Shown: in pieces, positions 32,513 through 41,000 of the stretch
How positions within the stretch are numbered: the stretch's first letter is position 1
Layout: every line of letters starts with the position of its first letter
From: Streptomyces paludis
GTDB lineage: Bacteria > Actinomycetota > Actinomycetes > Streptomycetales > Streptomycetaceae
Direction of reading: 5' to 3'
NCBI RefSeq assembly: GCF_003344965.1
Contig: NZ_CP031194.1
Span: 124,001-188,000, forward strand
Length of the DNA stretch: 64,000 nt
Program-made: the position numbers and the translations under genes
Notes under the pieces: generated by a model
Database searches by the model: none
What the model was told of the DNA's origin: nothing
The model's input: the letters and a program-made list of their open reading frames with translations, nothing else

Positions 32513-32960
32513 AGGAAATGCTCCATGCGGGCGTGGGCGTGCGGTGTACGGGCATGACGGCCTCCGCGAGCGGCGACCGGGCGGCGGGGCAGGGTGCTGC
32601 GCCCACCGCCGGACAGGGATTCTCCATCATGCACCGCGGGGAAGCACCGGTAAGGGCACCCTCGACGGGATCGGCACGGCCTCGGCCGGCGGGTGCGGCG
32701 GATCACCTGGGGAGCGCGCACAGTGGAACCGCCCCTCCGCCCCCCGCGTGAACCGACCGTCAGCCCGGTGATCCGGGTAATGGGGAGACCATCGCTCAAG
32801 GCAGCGTTGGTCAGCCACGCGCCATTTTAACGTAAAATAAAATGTGCTTATTGGGCCGCTATACAACGAAAAGGGCCTCGGTAACGAGGCCCTGAGTGTG
32901 AATGAGTGAACAAGTAAGCGGATGAATTCATGCAGCGCGTGCGCGGAGTACGGATCCGGG
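32513..32960. other. 448-bp gap with an AT-rich island
   Basis: The gap lies between the antiporter operon start and the DUF3040 stop. It would hold the antiporter promoter. Around 32823-32850 there is a strikingly AT-rich stretch with CATTTTA (32823-32829) and TAAAATG (32838-32844) as inverted arms. A terminator for the DUF3040 gene sits at 32873-32892. No protein gene is convincing. Confidence 0.5.
32869..32892 (-). terminator. Rho-independent terminator of the DUF3040 gene
   Basis: On the minus strand GGGCCTCG-TTAC-CGAGGCCC (32892-32873) forms an 8-bp stem with a four-base loop and is followed by TTTT. It lies 69 bp after the DUF3040 stop. A textbook terminator, unusually clear for this GC-rich sequence. 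Confidence 0.8.
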
Positions 32961-33251
32961 CTAGCCCGGCGGCGGTGCGATGCCCTGCCGGACCCGGTTG
33001 CGGTCGGGGTCGAAGCGGTGCGCGGCGGCTCCCGCGAGCACCAGCCCGCCCGCTATGAGCAGCCCGTGGCCGATGGCGATGCCGAGGGCGAGCCCGCCGA
33101 GCGCGACGGCCAGCATGGCCCAGGCGGCGCCCCGCCGGTACTCCTGCGGGCTGCACGGGGTTCCGGAGCGCATCGCGTGCGCGAACCGGGGGTCGTCGCG
33201 GCCGAGCCGCTCCGCCAGGTCGTCGAGCCGTCGGTCCTCGTCCGTCGCCAT
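32961..33251 (-). CDS. DUF3040 small membrane protein
   Basis: A 96-residue protein. The N-terminus LDDLAERLGRDDPRFAHAMR is the DUF3040 signature, followed by two closely spaced membrane helices (about 43-60 and 62-78). Common in actinobacteria; function unknown. Single gene with its own terminator. Confidence 0.88.
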   Translation of the reverse strand: MATDEDRRLDDLAERLGRDDPRFAHAMRSGTPCSPQEYRRGAAWAMLAVALGGLALGIAIGHGLLIAGGLVLAGAAAHRFDPDRNRVRQGIAPPPG

Positions 33252-33595
33252 GACCGTCCTCCCCTGCCGCCTTGCCCCGCCGCTGTGCTGCCGTGCCCTG
33301 CCCTGCCGCTCCTGCCTTACTGCTTCTGCCCGTGCGCTCTGCCTTGCTGCCCGTTGCCCTGTGCCGCTGTCGCTCTTGTCCCGTGCCGCGGTCCGTCCCG
33401 CCCGTCCCGCGGCCCCGCTCGCATTCCCTGTACGCCCGTCCGCCCCTCTACGATCGCCCGCCGCCGTACCCTCCGGCCATCGGCATCAGCACCCAAATCC
33501 GGGGGTGCCCGACATGTAGGCGGGTGGGGTACGGCACCCATGGCGCGCCGGGCGGGCGATAGTGGGGGGCCATCCACTGAGAGGAGGCCCTGTTC
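33252..33595. other. Pyrimidine-rich intergenic region
   Basis: A 344-bp divergent gap between DUF3040 and the histidine kinase. The first 180 bp are strongly C/T-rich on the plus strand, with many imperfect CTGCC units. Promoters for both genes should lie here, but no clear boxes stand out. The kinase ribosome site GAGGAGG is at the right end. Confidence 0.45.
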
Positions 33596-34681
33596 GTGTC
33601 CCTGTTCTGGCGGATCTTCCTGCTCAACGCGGCCGTACTGTTCGCGGCGACCGCGCTGCTGCTGCTCGGCCCCGTCACCATCTCCGCCCCCGTCCTGCTG
33701 ACCGAGGCGCTGATCATGGCGCTGGGGCTGGCGGCCATGCTCGTCGCCAACGCCGCGCTGCTGCGGATCGGGCTCAGCCCGCTGCAACGGCTCACCCGGG
33801 CCATGACCACCACCGATCTGCTGCGGCCCGGGCGCCGTCCCGCGGTGTCGGGGCACGGCGAGATCGCCGAGCTGATCATGACGTTCAACACCATGCTGGA
33901 CCGGCTCGAAGCCGAGCGGGCGGCCAGCAGCGGGCTCGCGCTCTCCGCCCAGGAGGCCGAACGCCGCAGGATCGCGCAGGAGTTGCACGACGAGATCGGC
34001 CAGACCCTCACGGCCGTCCTGCTCGAACTGAAACGGGTCGCCGACCGGGCGCCCGCACCGCTCCGGGCCGAGCTGCACCACGTACAGGAGACCACCCGGG
34101 GCAGCCTCGACGAGATCCGCCGGATCGCCCGCCGGCTCCGCCCCGGGGTGCTGGAGGAGCTGGGACTGATCAGCGCGCTCAAGGCGCTCACCAACGAGAT
34201 CACGACCCACAGTCGGCTGTCGGTCCGGTGCGGCTTCGACAGCGAACTGCCGCCACTGGGCGAGGATGTCGAGCTGGTCCTCTACCGGGTCGCGCAGGAA
34301 GGGCTCACCAATATCGTGCGCCACGCCGACGCCCACCGGGTCGAACTGGCGCTCCGGCGTACGCCCTCGGGGGTGGAACTGCTGCTCCGGGACGACGGCA
34401 GGGGCATCGGTACGGCGACGGAGGGCGCCGGGATCCGCGGGATGCGGGAGCGCGCCCTGCTCATCGGCGCCGAGGTGTCGGTGGAGCGGGGACCGGGGGG
34501 CGGCGCGGGGGGCGGCGGTACGGACGTACGGCTGCGCGTCCCGATCTGCGCGCGACCGGACGAGGACGCGAGCGAGGGGAACGGCGAGCCCGGCCGGCAC
34601 GACGGGCACGAAGGACAGGACCGGCACGACCGGCAGCTCCGGCACGACCGGCTCAACGGAAACGGGGACGACCGACCATGA
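33596..34681 (+). CDS. NarL-type sensor histidine kinase
   Basis: A 361-residue membrane kinase. Two helices (about 7-28 and 36-58) with almost no extracellular loop suggest membrane or cytoplasmic sensing. A HAMP-like region follows (about 60-110). The HisKA_3 H-box is RRRIAQELHDEIGQ with His131. The ATPase has N-box VAQEGLTNIVRHA and the G1/G2 segments DDGRGIG and GIRGMRER. The C-terminal 40 residues are His/Asp/Gly-rich and look disordered. GTG start after GAGGAGG. The stop overlaps the response regulator start as ATGA. Confidence 0.93.
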   Translation: MSLFWRIFLLNAAVLFAATALLLLGPVTISAPVLLTEALIMALGLAAMLVANAALLRIGLSPLQRLTRAMTTTDLLRPGRRPAVSGHGEIAELIMTFNTMLDRLEAERAASSGLALSAQEAERRRIAQELHDEIGQTLTAVLLELKRVADRAPAPLRAELHHVQETTRGSLDEIRRIARRLRPGVLEELGLISALKALTNEITTHSRLSVRCGFDSELPPLGEDVELVLYRVAQEGLTNIVRHADAHRVELALRRTPSGVELLLRDDGRGIGTATEGAGIRGMRERALLIGAEVSVERGPGGGAGGGGTDVRLRVPICARPDEDASEGNGEPGRHDGHEGQDRHDRQLRHDRLNGNGDDRP

Positions 34682-35340
34682 CCGACACGACGCGCAAGAC
34701 CCGCATCCTCCTCGCGGACGATCACGCGCTGGTCCGGCGGGGGGTCCGGCTGATCCTCGACAACGAGCCGGATCTGACGGTCGTCGCGGAGGCGGGCGAC
34801 GGTGCCGAGGCCATCGAGATGGCCCGCGCCGACCGGCCCGACCTGGCGATTCTGGATATCGCGATGCCCCGGCTGACCGGCCTTCAGGCCGCGCGCGAAC
34901 TCTCCCGGCTCCAGCCGGAGCTGCGCATCCTGATGCTGACGATGTACGACAACGAGCAGTATTTCTTCGAGGCGTTGAAGTCCGGCGCCAGCGGCTATGT
35001 CCTCAAGTCCGTCGCGGACCGGGACCTGGTGGAGGCGTGCCGGGCCGCCATGCGCGACGAGCCGTTCCTGTATCCCGGCGCGGTGACGGCCCTGATCAGG
35101 AACTATCTCGACCGGGTACGGCAGGGCGACAGCATCCCCGACAGCGCCCTCACCCCGCGCGAGGAGGAGATCCTCAAGCTGGTGGCCGAGGGGCACACCT
35201 CCAAGGAGATCGCCGGGATGCTGCTCATCAGCGTCAAGACCGTCGAGCGGCACCGCGCGAACCTGCTCCAGAAGCTGGGCCTGCGCGACCGGTTGGAGCT
35301 GACGCGCTACGCGATCAGGGCCGGTCTGATCGAGCCATGA
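34678..35340 (+). CDS. NarL/FixJ-family response regulator
   Basis: A 220-residue regulator. Receiver domain 9-125 has the acidic pair DDH, phospho-acceptor Asp60 in LAILDIAMPRLTG and Lys in LKSVADRDL. The LuxR-type HTH (about 155-210) shows LTPREEEILKLVAEGHTSKE and VKTVERHRANLLQKLGL. It should be phosphorylated by the kinase with which it is coupled. Target genes are not evident; the downstream FecB-like gene is 171 bp away. Confidence 0.95.
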   Translation: MTDTTRKTRILLADDHALVRRGVRLILDNEPDLTVVAEAGDGAEAIEMARADRPDLAILDIAMPRLTGLQAARELSRLQPELRILMLTMYDNEQYFFEALKSGASGYVLKSVADRDLVEACRAAMRDEPFLYPGAVTALIRNYLDRVRQGDSIPDSALTPREEEILKLVAEGHTSKEIAGMLLISVKTVERHRANLLQKLGLRDRLELTRYAIRAGLIEP

Positions 35341-35511
35341 GGGGCGACCGGCGTTTCGCGGCGGTTCCCGGTCTTTCCCGCTGATTTCCCTGGGGCGCGG
35401 GAAGAGTCCGCGCGCCCCCCGGTGGGCAGAGAGTGGATGGCGCCCCGTACGAACCCACGTACGGATACGCGTCCAGGACACCGCACCAACACAAGCGGAA
35501 CGAGGCGAGGC

Positions 35512-36402
35512 ATGAACCCGGGCAACAGCTGGGAGTTCACGGACGACCGTGGCCACCTGACCGTGGCGGACCACCACCCGGCACGCGTGGTGGCCTATAT
35601 ACAGGCGGGCGCGACGCTGTGGGACCACGGTCTGCGTCCGCTGGGCATCTTCGGTTCCCATCACGACGGAGACGCGCCGGATCCGGCGAAGGCCGGCGAG
35701 CTTCCCCTCGCCGAGCTGCACCACTTCGGCGCGGGCAGCGCCCTCGACATGGACGCGCTCCTGGCGGCGGAGCCGGATCTGATCGTCGCCGTCAGCTATG
35801 GCGGCGGACAGGTGTACGGGATCGATCCGGAGGCCGCCAAGCATCTGGAGGAGCGGATTCCGGTGGTCGTCATCGAGGTGGGGAAGGACCGTTCGCTCGA
35901 TGGCGTGCGGGATCGTTTCTCCGCGCTGGCCCGCTCCTTGCGTACCCCGGTCCGGCCCGCCGAGGCGGAGCTGGAGCGCGCGGAGGAACGGCTGCGCGCG
36001 GTGGTGGCGGCGCGGCCGGGCGGCCCCGGGGTGCTGGCCCTGTCGGCGGCGGGCGCGGAGTCCGCGTATCTGGCCCGGCCGGGGACCTGGCCCGATCTGC
36101 GGGCCCTGACCGAGCTGGGTGTGGCACTGATCGAGCCGGCGGAGGACGGCGGGGCGAACTGGCGTACGGCGCCGTGGTCCGAGGCCGCCGCGCTGGCCCC
36201 CGGCATCGTCCTCGCGGACGTCCGGGCGAACGCGGCACCGCGTGACACGCTCCTGGCCAACGCGGACTGGCGGACCCTTGAGGAGAGCGCGCGGATCGTG
36301 CCGTGGAACCCGGAGGCGCCGAGCAGCCACCGGGCGCACGCCCGCTTCCTCGACGCGGTCTCCGACGCGCTGGAGGCGGTCGCGGCGGACGACGCCGCGT
36401 AG
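35512..36402 (+). CDS. FecB/BtuF-like periplasmic-binding-fold protein without a signal peptide
   Basis: A 296-residue protein of the iron-siderophore binding fold (PF01497 type). ARVVAYIQAGATLWDHGLRPLGIFG and LLAAEPDLIVAVS are typical. Starting at ATG 35512 (GAGGCGAGG upstream) there is no signal peptide or lipobox; an in-frame start at 35422 adds only an Arg/Thr-rich segment. So it appears cytoplasmic, unlike classic importers, and no permease or ATPase gene is near. The neighbouring siderophore-interacting reductase suggests it handles a ferric siderophore inside the cell. Confidence 0.8.
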   Translation: MNPGNSWEFTDDRGHLTVADHHPARVVAYIQAGATLWDHGLRPLGIFGSHHDGDAPDPAKAGELPLAELHHFGAGSALDMDALLAAEPDLIVAVSYGGGQVYGIDPEAAKHLEERIPVVVIEVGKDRSLDGVRDRFSALARSLRTPVRPAEAELERAEERLRAVVAARPGGPGVLALSAAGAESAYLARPGTWPDLRALTELGVALIEPAEDGGANWRTAPWSEAAALAPGIVLADVRANAAPRDTLLANADWRTLEESARIVPWNPEAPSSHRAHARFLDAVSDALEAVAADDAA

Positions 36403-36462
36403 CCGACGCCGTGTAGGTGCCCTGTCGGCCGCGTGTAGGCGCCGGCTGTCAGCGTGGTCCGT

Positions 36463-37488
36463 ATGACCGACAAGGACCGCACGGCACACACCGAACCCGC
36501 CGAACGCGCCGAAAACACTGGCCGCGCCGAACCCTCCGGACCCGTCGAGCACACCGATACGCCCGGCACCGGGCACCAGGCCGCAACGCTCCCGGTCCGG
36601 ACCGTCGAGGTGACCGGCGTCGCGCGGATCTCCCCGCGTATGACGCGCGTCACTTTCGGCGGTCCGGACCTCGCGGACCTCGCGACGGCCGGGCCCGACC
36701 AGCAGGTGAAGCTGTACTTCCCGAGGCCGGGACAGCGCGTTCCCCAACTCCCCGCGACGGACGGGGATGTGATGAGCTGGTACGGCGCGTTCCTGGCGAT
36801 CCCCGAGGCGGAGCGGCCCTGGGCACGGAGTTACACGATCCGGGCGCACGACCGGGCGCGCGGCACGATCGACATCGACTTCGTCCTGCACGACGAAGAG
36901 GCGCCGGCGGCCGGGGACACCGGACCCGCGACCCGCTGGGCCCGTACCGCCGCGCCCGGCGATGTCCTGGGCATGTTCGGGCCGTCCGCGTACTTCGCCA
37001 CGCCCGTACCGGTCGGCACGGCCGACTGGATGCTGCTGGCCGGTGACGAGACGGCCCTGCCCGCGATCGGCACCCTGATCGAGGCGCTGCCCGAGGGCGC
37101 CCGCGCGCTGGCCTGGATCGAAGTGGCGGACGCCGCCGAGGAGCAGCGCTTCGTCACGGCGGGCGAGGTGACGGTCCGCTGGCTGCACCGCGGACCCGCA
37201 CCGTCCTCACCGTCCGACTGCACCGACAGCACTGACGGCCCCGGTCACCCCGGCGCTCCGCTGCTCGCGGCGGTGCGCGGCGCGGTGTTCCCCGGGGGCT
37301 CGGCCCTCGCCTGGCTCGCGGGCGAGGCGAGTACGGTCCGGGCCCTCCGGCGCCATCTTGTCGAGGAGCGCGGGTTCGACAAGCGGTCGGTGCACTTCTC
37401 CGGCTACTGGCGGCACGCGCTCACCCAGGACGACGCGCCCACGGAAGCGGACCTCGCGGAGGCCCGGGAGCGGTCGGAGGGCGCGTAG
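36463..37488 (+). CDS. Siderophore-interacting protein, FAD-dependent ferric reductase
   Basis: A 341-residue SIP family protein. After a Thr/Glu/Ala-rich lead of about 38 residues come the FAD-binding barrel with RSYTIR (RxYT motif), the LAGDETALPAI segment and the C-terminal LAWLAGEASTVRALRRHL, the family's NAD(P)H end. It should reduce ferric siderophores and release iron in the cytoplasm. ATG 36463 was chosen; GTG 36454 is possible. It follows the FecB-like gene by 60 bp. It is convergent with the AfsR-like gene 36 bp on. Confidence 0.92.
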   Translation: MTDKDRTAHTEPAERAENTGRAEPSGPVEHTDTPGTGHQAATLPVRTVEVTGVARISPRMTRVTFGGPDLADLATAGPDQQVKLYFPRPGQRVPQLPATDGDVMSWYGAFLAIPEAERPWARSYTIRAHDRARGTIDIDFVLHDEEAPAAGDTGPATRWARTAAPGDVLGMFGPSAYFATPVPVGTADWMLLAGDETALPAIGTLIEALPEGARALAWIEVADAAEEQRFVTAGEVTVRWLHRGPAPSSPSDCTDSTDGPGHPGAPLLAAVRGAVFPGGSALAWLAGEASTVRALRRHLVEERGFDKRSVHFSGYWRHALTQDDAPTEADLAEARERSEGA

Positions 37489-37524
37489 GGTCTGGCCCCC
37501 GCGCGGCGTCACCGTTTCTGTCCG

Positions 37525-40500
37525 TCACACCAGGGCCGCCGCCTCTCCCACCGGGAGCGCGGCGCCCTCCGCGCGGGCGACGGCACGGGCGTGTTCGTCC
37601 AGTGCGGCGCGGATCGCGGATTCGGCGCGGGCGAGGGTCTCCGGGTCGGCCGGGGACGGGAAGGGCCGCAGTCCCGGCGCCTCGGACCGGTCGGTGTGGC
37701 GCGCGTACGCTCCCAGCAGCCGGGCCGCGTCCGCCGCCTCGCCCAGGCGCGCCTTGGCCCAGGCGGCGCAGACGAACTGCTGGGCCATCAGGTGCGGGGC
37801 CACCAGCCGGCCCAGGGCGTCGAGCCGTCGCACCGCCTCGCGGGACTGGGTCCGCGCCTCCTCGTACCGCCCGTCCAGACAGTCGAGCCAGGCGTGCGTG
37901 CCCGCGACCGCGCCGCCGAGAAGCGTCTGCGCGGCGGGCCCGGCGAGCGGTTCCAGCGCGCGCAGCTGGCTCCGCGCGGCCTGTCTCCTGCCGGTGCGCG
38001 CGTAGTGCCGGGCCAGCAGGAGGCGCGCCACGCCTTCGGCCTGGCATCTGCCCTCGGCCGCCTCCTCGACGGCCGCCACCAGCAGCTGTTCGGCGGCCGT
38101 ACGCGCCGCCGGGTCCGGCGCCGCCACCAGCCGTACGGAGGCCAGCCGGGCCTTGAGGAGGGGCACCTGCGCGTGGGCGCCCACGCGGGCGCAACTCTCC
38201 ATGGCGCGCTCGAAGTCGAGGGCCGCCGCCTCGTACCGGCCCTGGCGCTCGTATGTCTCGGCGCGGGCGGCGAGCGACTCGGCGATGCCGACGAGGTCTC
38301 CCGTACGCGTGAACAGGGCGAGCGCCTCGTCCGCGTCGCGGGCCGACCGGTCCAGCCCGTCGGGCCGGTCGCCGAAGAGCTTGGAGCGCAGCATCAGCGC
38401 CAGGCCGAGATCCCAGTCGATGCTCCCGCCCGCGCCCCCGTCTCCCGCGCTCTGGGCGTCCGCCTGCGCACGGCACGCCGTCACCAGGGCGTCCATGGCC
38501 TCCATGAGCCCCGGCAGCTCCCCCGTCATCAGCCGGGCGAAGAACCAGAGCGAGCCCGGCTGGCGGCAGTTCTGCGGCAGCCCGGACCCGTACGCGTCGA
38601 TCATCGCGCGCAGCCGGGCTCGGGTGCGGGGCAGCTCCAGCTCGCCGGGGGCCGCCTCGTCGCTCCACAGGACGATCAGCCGTACGCCGCGTCTGGCCTC
38701 CCAGAGCTGCTCCTCCTTCCAGGGCGGCGGCTGTCCGGTGCACGGCTCGGTGAGCGGCACGGCGGGGCGCACCGGCGTCCGGAAGGGGTCGGGGCCGAGG
38801 GCCGCCGCCGCGCTCGACCAGGTGTGCGCGTCACCTCGGTGGCCGCGCAGCTGCCAGAACCAGCTCAGCGAGAGCGCGAGACAGAGCGCGTCCTGTTCCT
38901 CCCCCCGGTCGACGGCCGTGCGCAGCGCGGCGCGGAGGTTGTCGTGCTCCCGCTCGAAGCGGTCCAGCCGGCCCAACTGCCCCCGGCCCCGAAGCTCCAG
39001 GTCACCGGTGCGGGCGAACTCCCGGTAGACGACGAGGTGGCGGTGGGCCACGGCCGCGCGCTCCCCCGCCGCGTCCAGCCGTTCGGCGGCGTACTCGGCG
39101 ACGGTCTCCAGCAGCCGGTAGCGCAGGCCCCCGGATCCGTCCGGAGCGGTGGGCTCGGCGGGTTCCGCGACGACCAGCGACTTGTCCACGAGGGAGGCGA
39201 GGAGCCCCGGGGTGTCGTCGGAGCCGGTCCCCGCCGGCGGTCCGCACACGGCCTCGGCCTCGGTGGGTCCGCAGCCGCCCGCGAACACCGACAGCCGCCG
39301 CAGCACGGTCCGTTCGTCCTCCGTGAGGAGGTCCCAGGACCAGTCGACGACGGCCCGCAGGGTCTGCTGCCGGGGCAGCGCGGTCCGCCGGCCGCTTCCC
39401 GGGCCGAGCAGCCGGAAGCGGTCGTCGAGCCGGTCGGCCAGCTGGCGCGGGGCGAACGCGCGCAGCCGGGCGGCGGCCAGCTCGATGGCGAGCGGCAGTC
39501 CGTCGAGGCGGCGGCAGATCTCGGCGCAGGCGAGCGGGTCGTCGTCGGGGGTGAATCCCGTACGGGCGGCGGCGCCGCGTTCGGCGAGGAGCCGCAGCGC
39601 CATGTCCTGCGGCAGCGGGCCCACGGTCCGTACGGTCTCGCCCGGGACGCCGAGCGGTTCGCGGCTGGTGGCCAGCAGGGTCACCCCGGGACAGCGGGTC
39701 AGCACGGTCTCGGCCAGTTCGGCGACGGCGCCGATCACCTGCTCGCAGTTGTCCAGCAGGATCAGCACCCGCCACTGTGCGCAGTGTTCGGCGAGCTGGA
39801 GGAGCGGATCCGCCGGTGCCGGGCCGTCTGTCACCGTCGCGCCCCGGACCACCGTCTCGCGGGCGCCGAGCGCCGTGAGAACGGTCTCGGCGACGGTCCC
39901 CGCGTCCCGTACCGGCGCCAGTTCGGCCACCCACACCCCGTCGGGCCACGCGGCGGCCCCGGCGCGGGCGGCCTCCAGGGCGAGGCGGGTCTTGCCCGCA
40001 CCGCCGGCGCCGGTCAGAGTGACCAGCCGTACGGTACGGAGCGCGGTGGCGAGCCCGGCCAGTTCGGCCGCGCGGCCCACGAACGAGGTGAGCGGGGCCC
40101 GGAGGTTGCCGGCGGCCCGGGTGGCCGCGCCTCCCCCCACGTGGAACGTGCTCCGCGCGCTCGGGGCGCCGTTCCGTACGGGCACCCGCGCGGGCGGCGG
40201 GGGCGCGCCGCCGGTGAGCAGTTCGGCGTACAGGGCGCGCAGTTCGGGTCCGGGTCCGGTCCCGAGGCGGTCGGCGAGGCCGGTCCGTACGTCCTCGTAC
40301 GCCTGGAGCGCCTCGGCGGGGCGGCCGGCCGCGCGGAGGGTACGGATCCGCTGGGCCTGGAGGGGCTCGTCCAGCGGGTGTTCGGCGGCGAGCGCCGCGA
40401 GGCCGGCCAGCGCCTCCTGCGGCCGGCCGCGCTCGGCCTCGGCCGCGAGGCGGGCGCGCCGGGCCTCGCGGCGGCCCCGCTCGGCCCGTACCGCCCGGGG

Positions 40501-40944
40501 GTCGGTGGCGTGGCCGGGGAGGTCGGCCAGCGCGGGTCCGTCCCAGAGCGCCAGGGCCTCGTCGAGGATTCCGGCGGCCCGCCCGGGCTCGTCGGCGGCG
40601 AGCGCGGTGGCGCCCTCGGCCGCGAGGCGTTCGAAGCGGAAGAGATCGATGTCGTCCCGCCCGGCGGCCAGCCGGTAACCCCCGGGCACGGAGGCGACCG
40701 CCTCCCGGCCAAGCGCTCGCCGTACCCGCCCCACCAGTGCCTGGAGGGCCGCCGTTCGCCCGGCGGGCGGATCGTCCGCGCCGTCCCACACCTCGCCCGC
40801 CAGCCGGCCGCCGGGGACGGCCCGCCCGCCGGCGGCGGCCAGCGCGGTCAGCAGCGCCCGCAGCCGGGCACCGCTGAGCGGCACCTCGGTGCCGTCCTGG
40901 CGGAGGGCACGGGTGACGCCGAGTACGCGGTAGAAGTGGCTCAC
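37525..40944 (-). CDS. AfsR/SARP-family regulator: winged helix - BTAD - NB-ARC - TPR
   Basis: A 1,139-residue pathway-type regulator. The OmpR-like DNA-binding domain (about 10-85) includes LSGARLRALLTALAAAGGR and ALQALVGRVRRALG. BTAD follows (about 90-235), then NB-ARC with Walker A LTGAGGAGKTRLALE (about 300) and VLILLDNCEQVI, then a long helical TPR-like C-terminus with EAADAARLLGAYARHTDRSE. GTG 40944 starts VSHFYRVLG, the normal SARP beginning. Such proteins switch on secondary metabolism after ATP binding and often phosphorylation. The target is not evident; no adjacent large cluster, though the RiPP and PKS genes are in the window. Confidence 0.93.
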   Translation of the reverse strand: MSHFYRVLGVTRALRQDGTEVPLSGARLRALLTALAAAGGRAVPGGRLAGEVWDGADDPPAGRTAALQALVGRVRRALGREAVASVPGGYRLAAGRDDIDLFRFERLAAEGATALAADEPGRAAGILDEALALWDGPALADLPGHATDPRAVRAERGRREARRARLAAEAERGRPQEALAGLAALAAEHPLDEPLQAQRIRTLRAAGRPAEALQAYEDVRTGLADRLGTGPGPELRALYAELLTGGAPPPPARVPVRNGAPSARSTFHVGGGAATRAAGNLRAPLTSFVGRAAELAGLATALRTVRLVTLTGAGGAGKTRLALEAARAGAAAWPDGVWVAELAPVRDAGTVAETVLTALGARETVVRGATVTDGPAPADPLLQLAEHCAQWRVLILLDNCEQVIGAVAELAETVLTRCPGVTLLATSREPLGVPGETVRTVGPLPQDMALRLLAERGAAARTGFTPDDDPLACAEICRRLDGLPLAIELAAARLRAFAPRQLADRLDDRFRLLGPGSGRRTALPRQQTLRAVVDWSWDLLTEDERTVLRRLSVFAGGCGPTEAEAVCGPPAGTGSDDTPGLLASLVDKSLVVAEPAEPTAPDGSGGLRYRLLETVAEYAAERLDAAGERAAVAHRHLVVYREFARTGDLELRGRGQLGRLDRFEREHDNLRAALRTAVDRGEEQDALCLALSLSWFWQLRGHRGDAHTWSSAAAALGPDPFRTPVRPAVPLTEPCTGQPPPWKEEQLWEARRGVRLIVLWSDEAAPGELELPRTRARLRAMIDAYGSGLPQNCRQPGSLWFFARLMTGELPGLMEAMDALVTACRAQADAQSAGDGGAGGSIDWDLGLALMLRSKLFGDRPDGLDRSARDADEALALFTRTGDLVGIAESLAARAETYERQGRYEAAALDFERAMESCARVGAHAQVPLLKARLASVRLVAAPDPAARTAAEQLLVAAVEEAAEGRCQAEGVARLLLARHYARTGRRQAARSQLRALEPLAGPAAQTLLGGAVAGTHAWLDCLDGRYEEARTQSREAVRRLDALGRLVAPHLMAQQFVCAAWAKARLGEAADAARLLGAYARHTDRSEAPGLRPFPSPADPETLARAESAIRAALDEHARAVARAEGAALPVGEAAALV

Positions 40945-41000
40945 CCGTTCATTGTCCGGGTAACGCGCCCGGGCCGGGCCGGCCTGTGGACAACTCGCGG

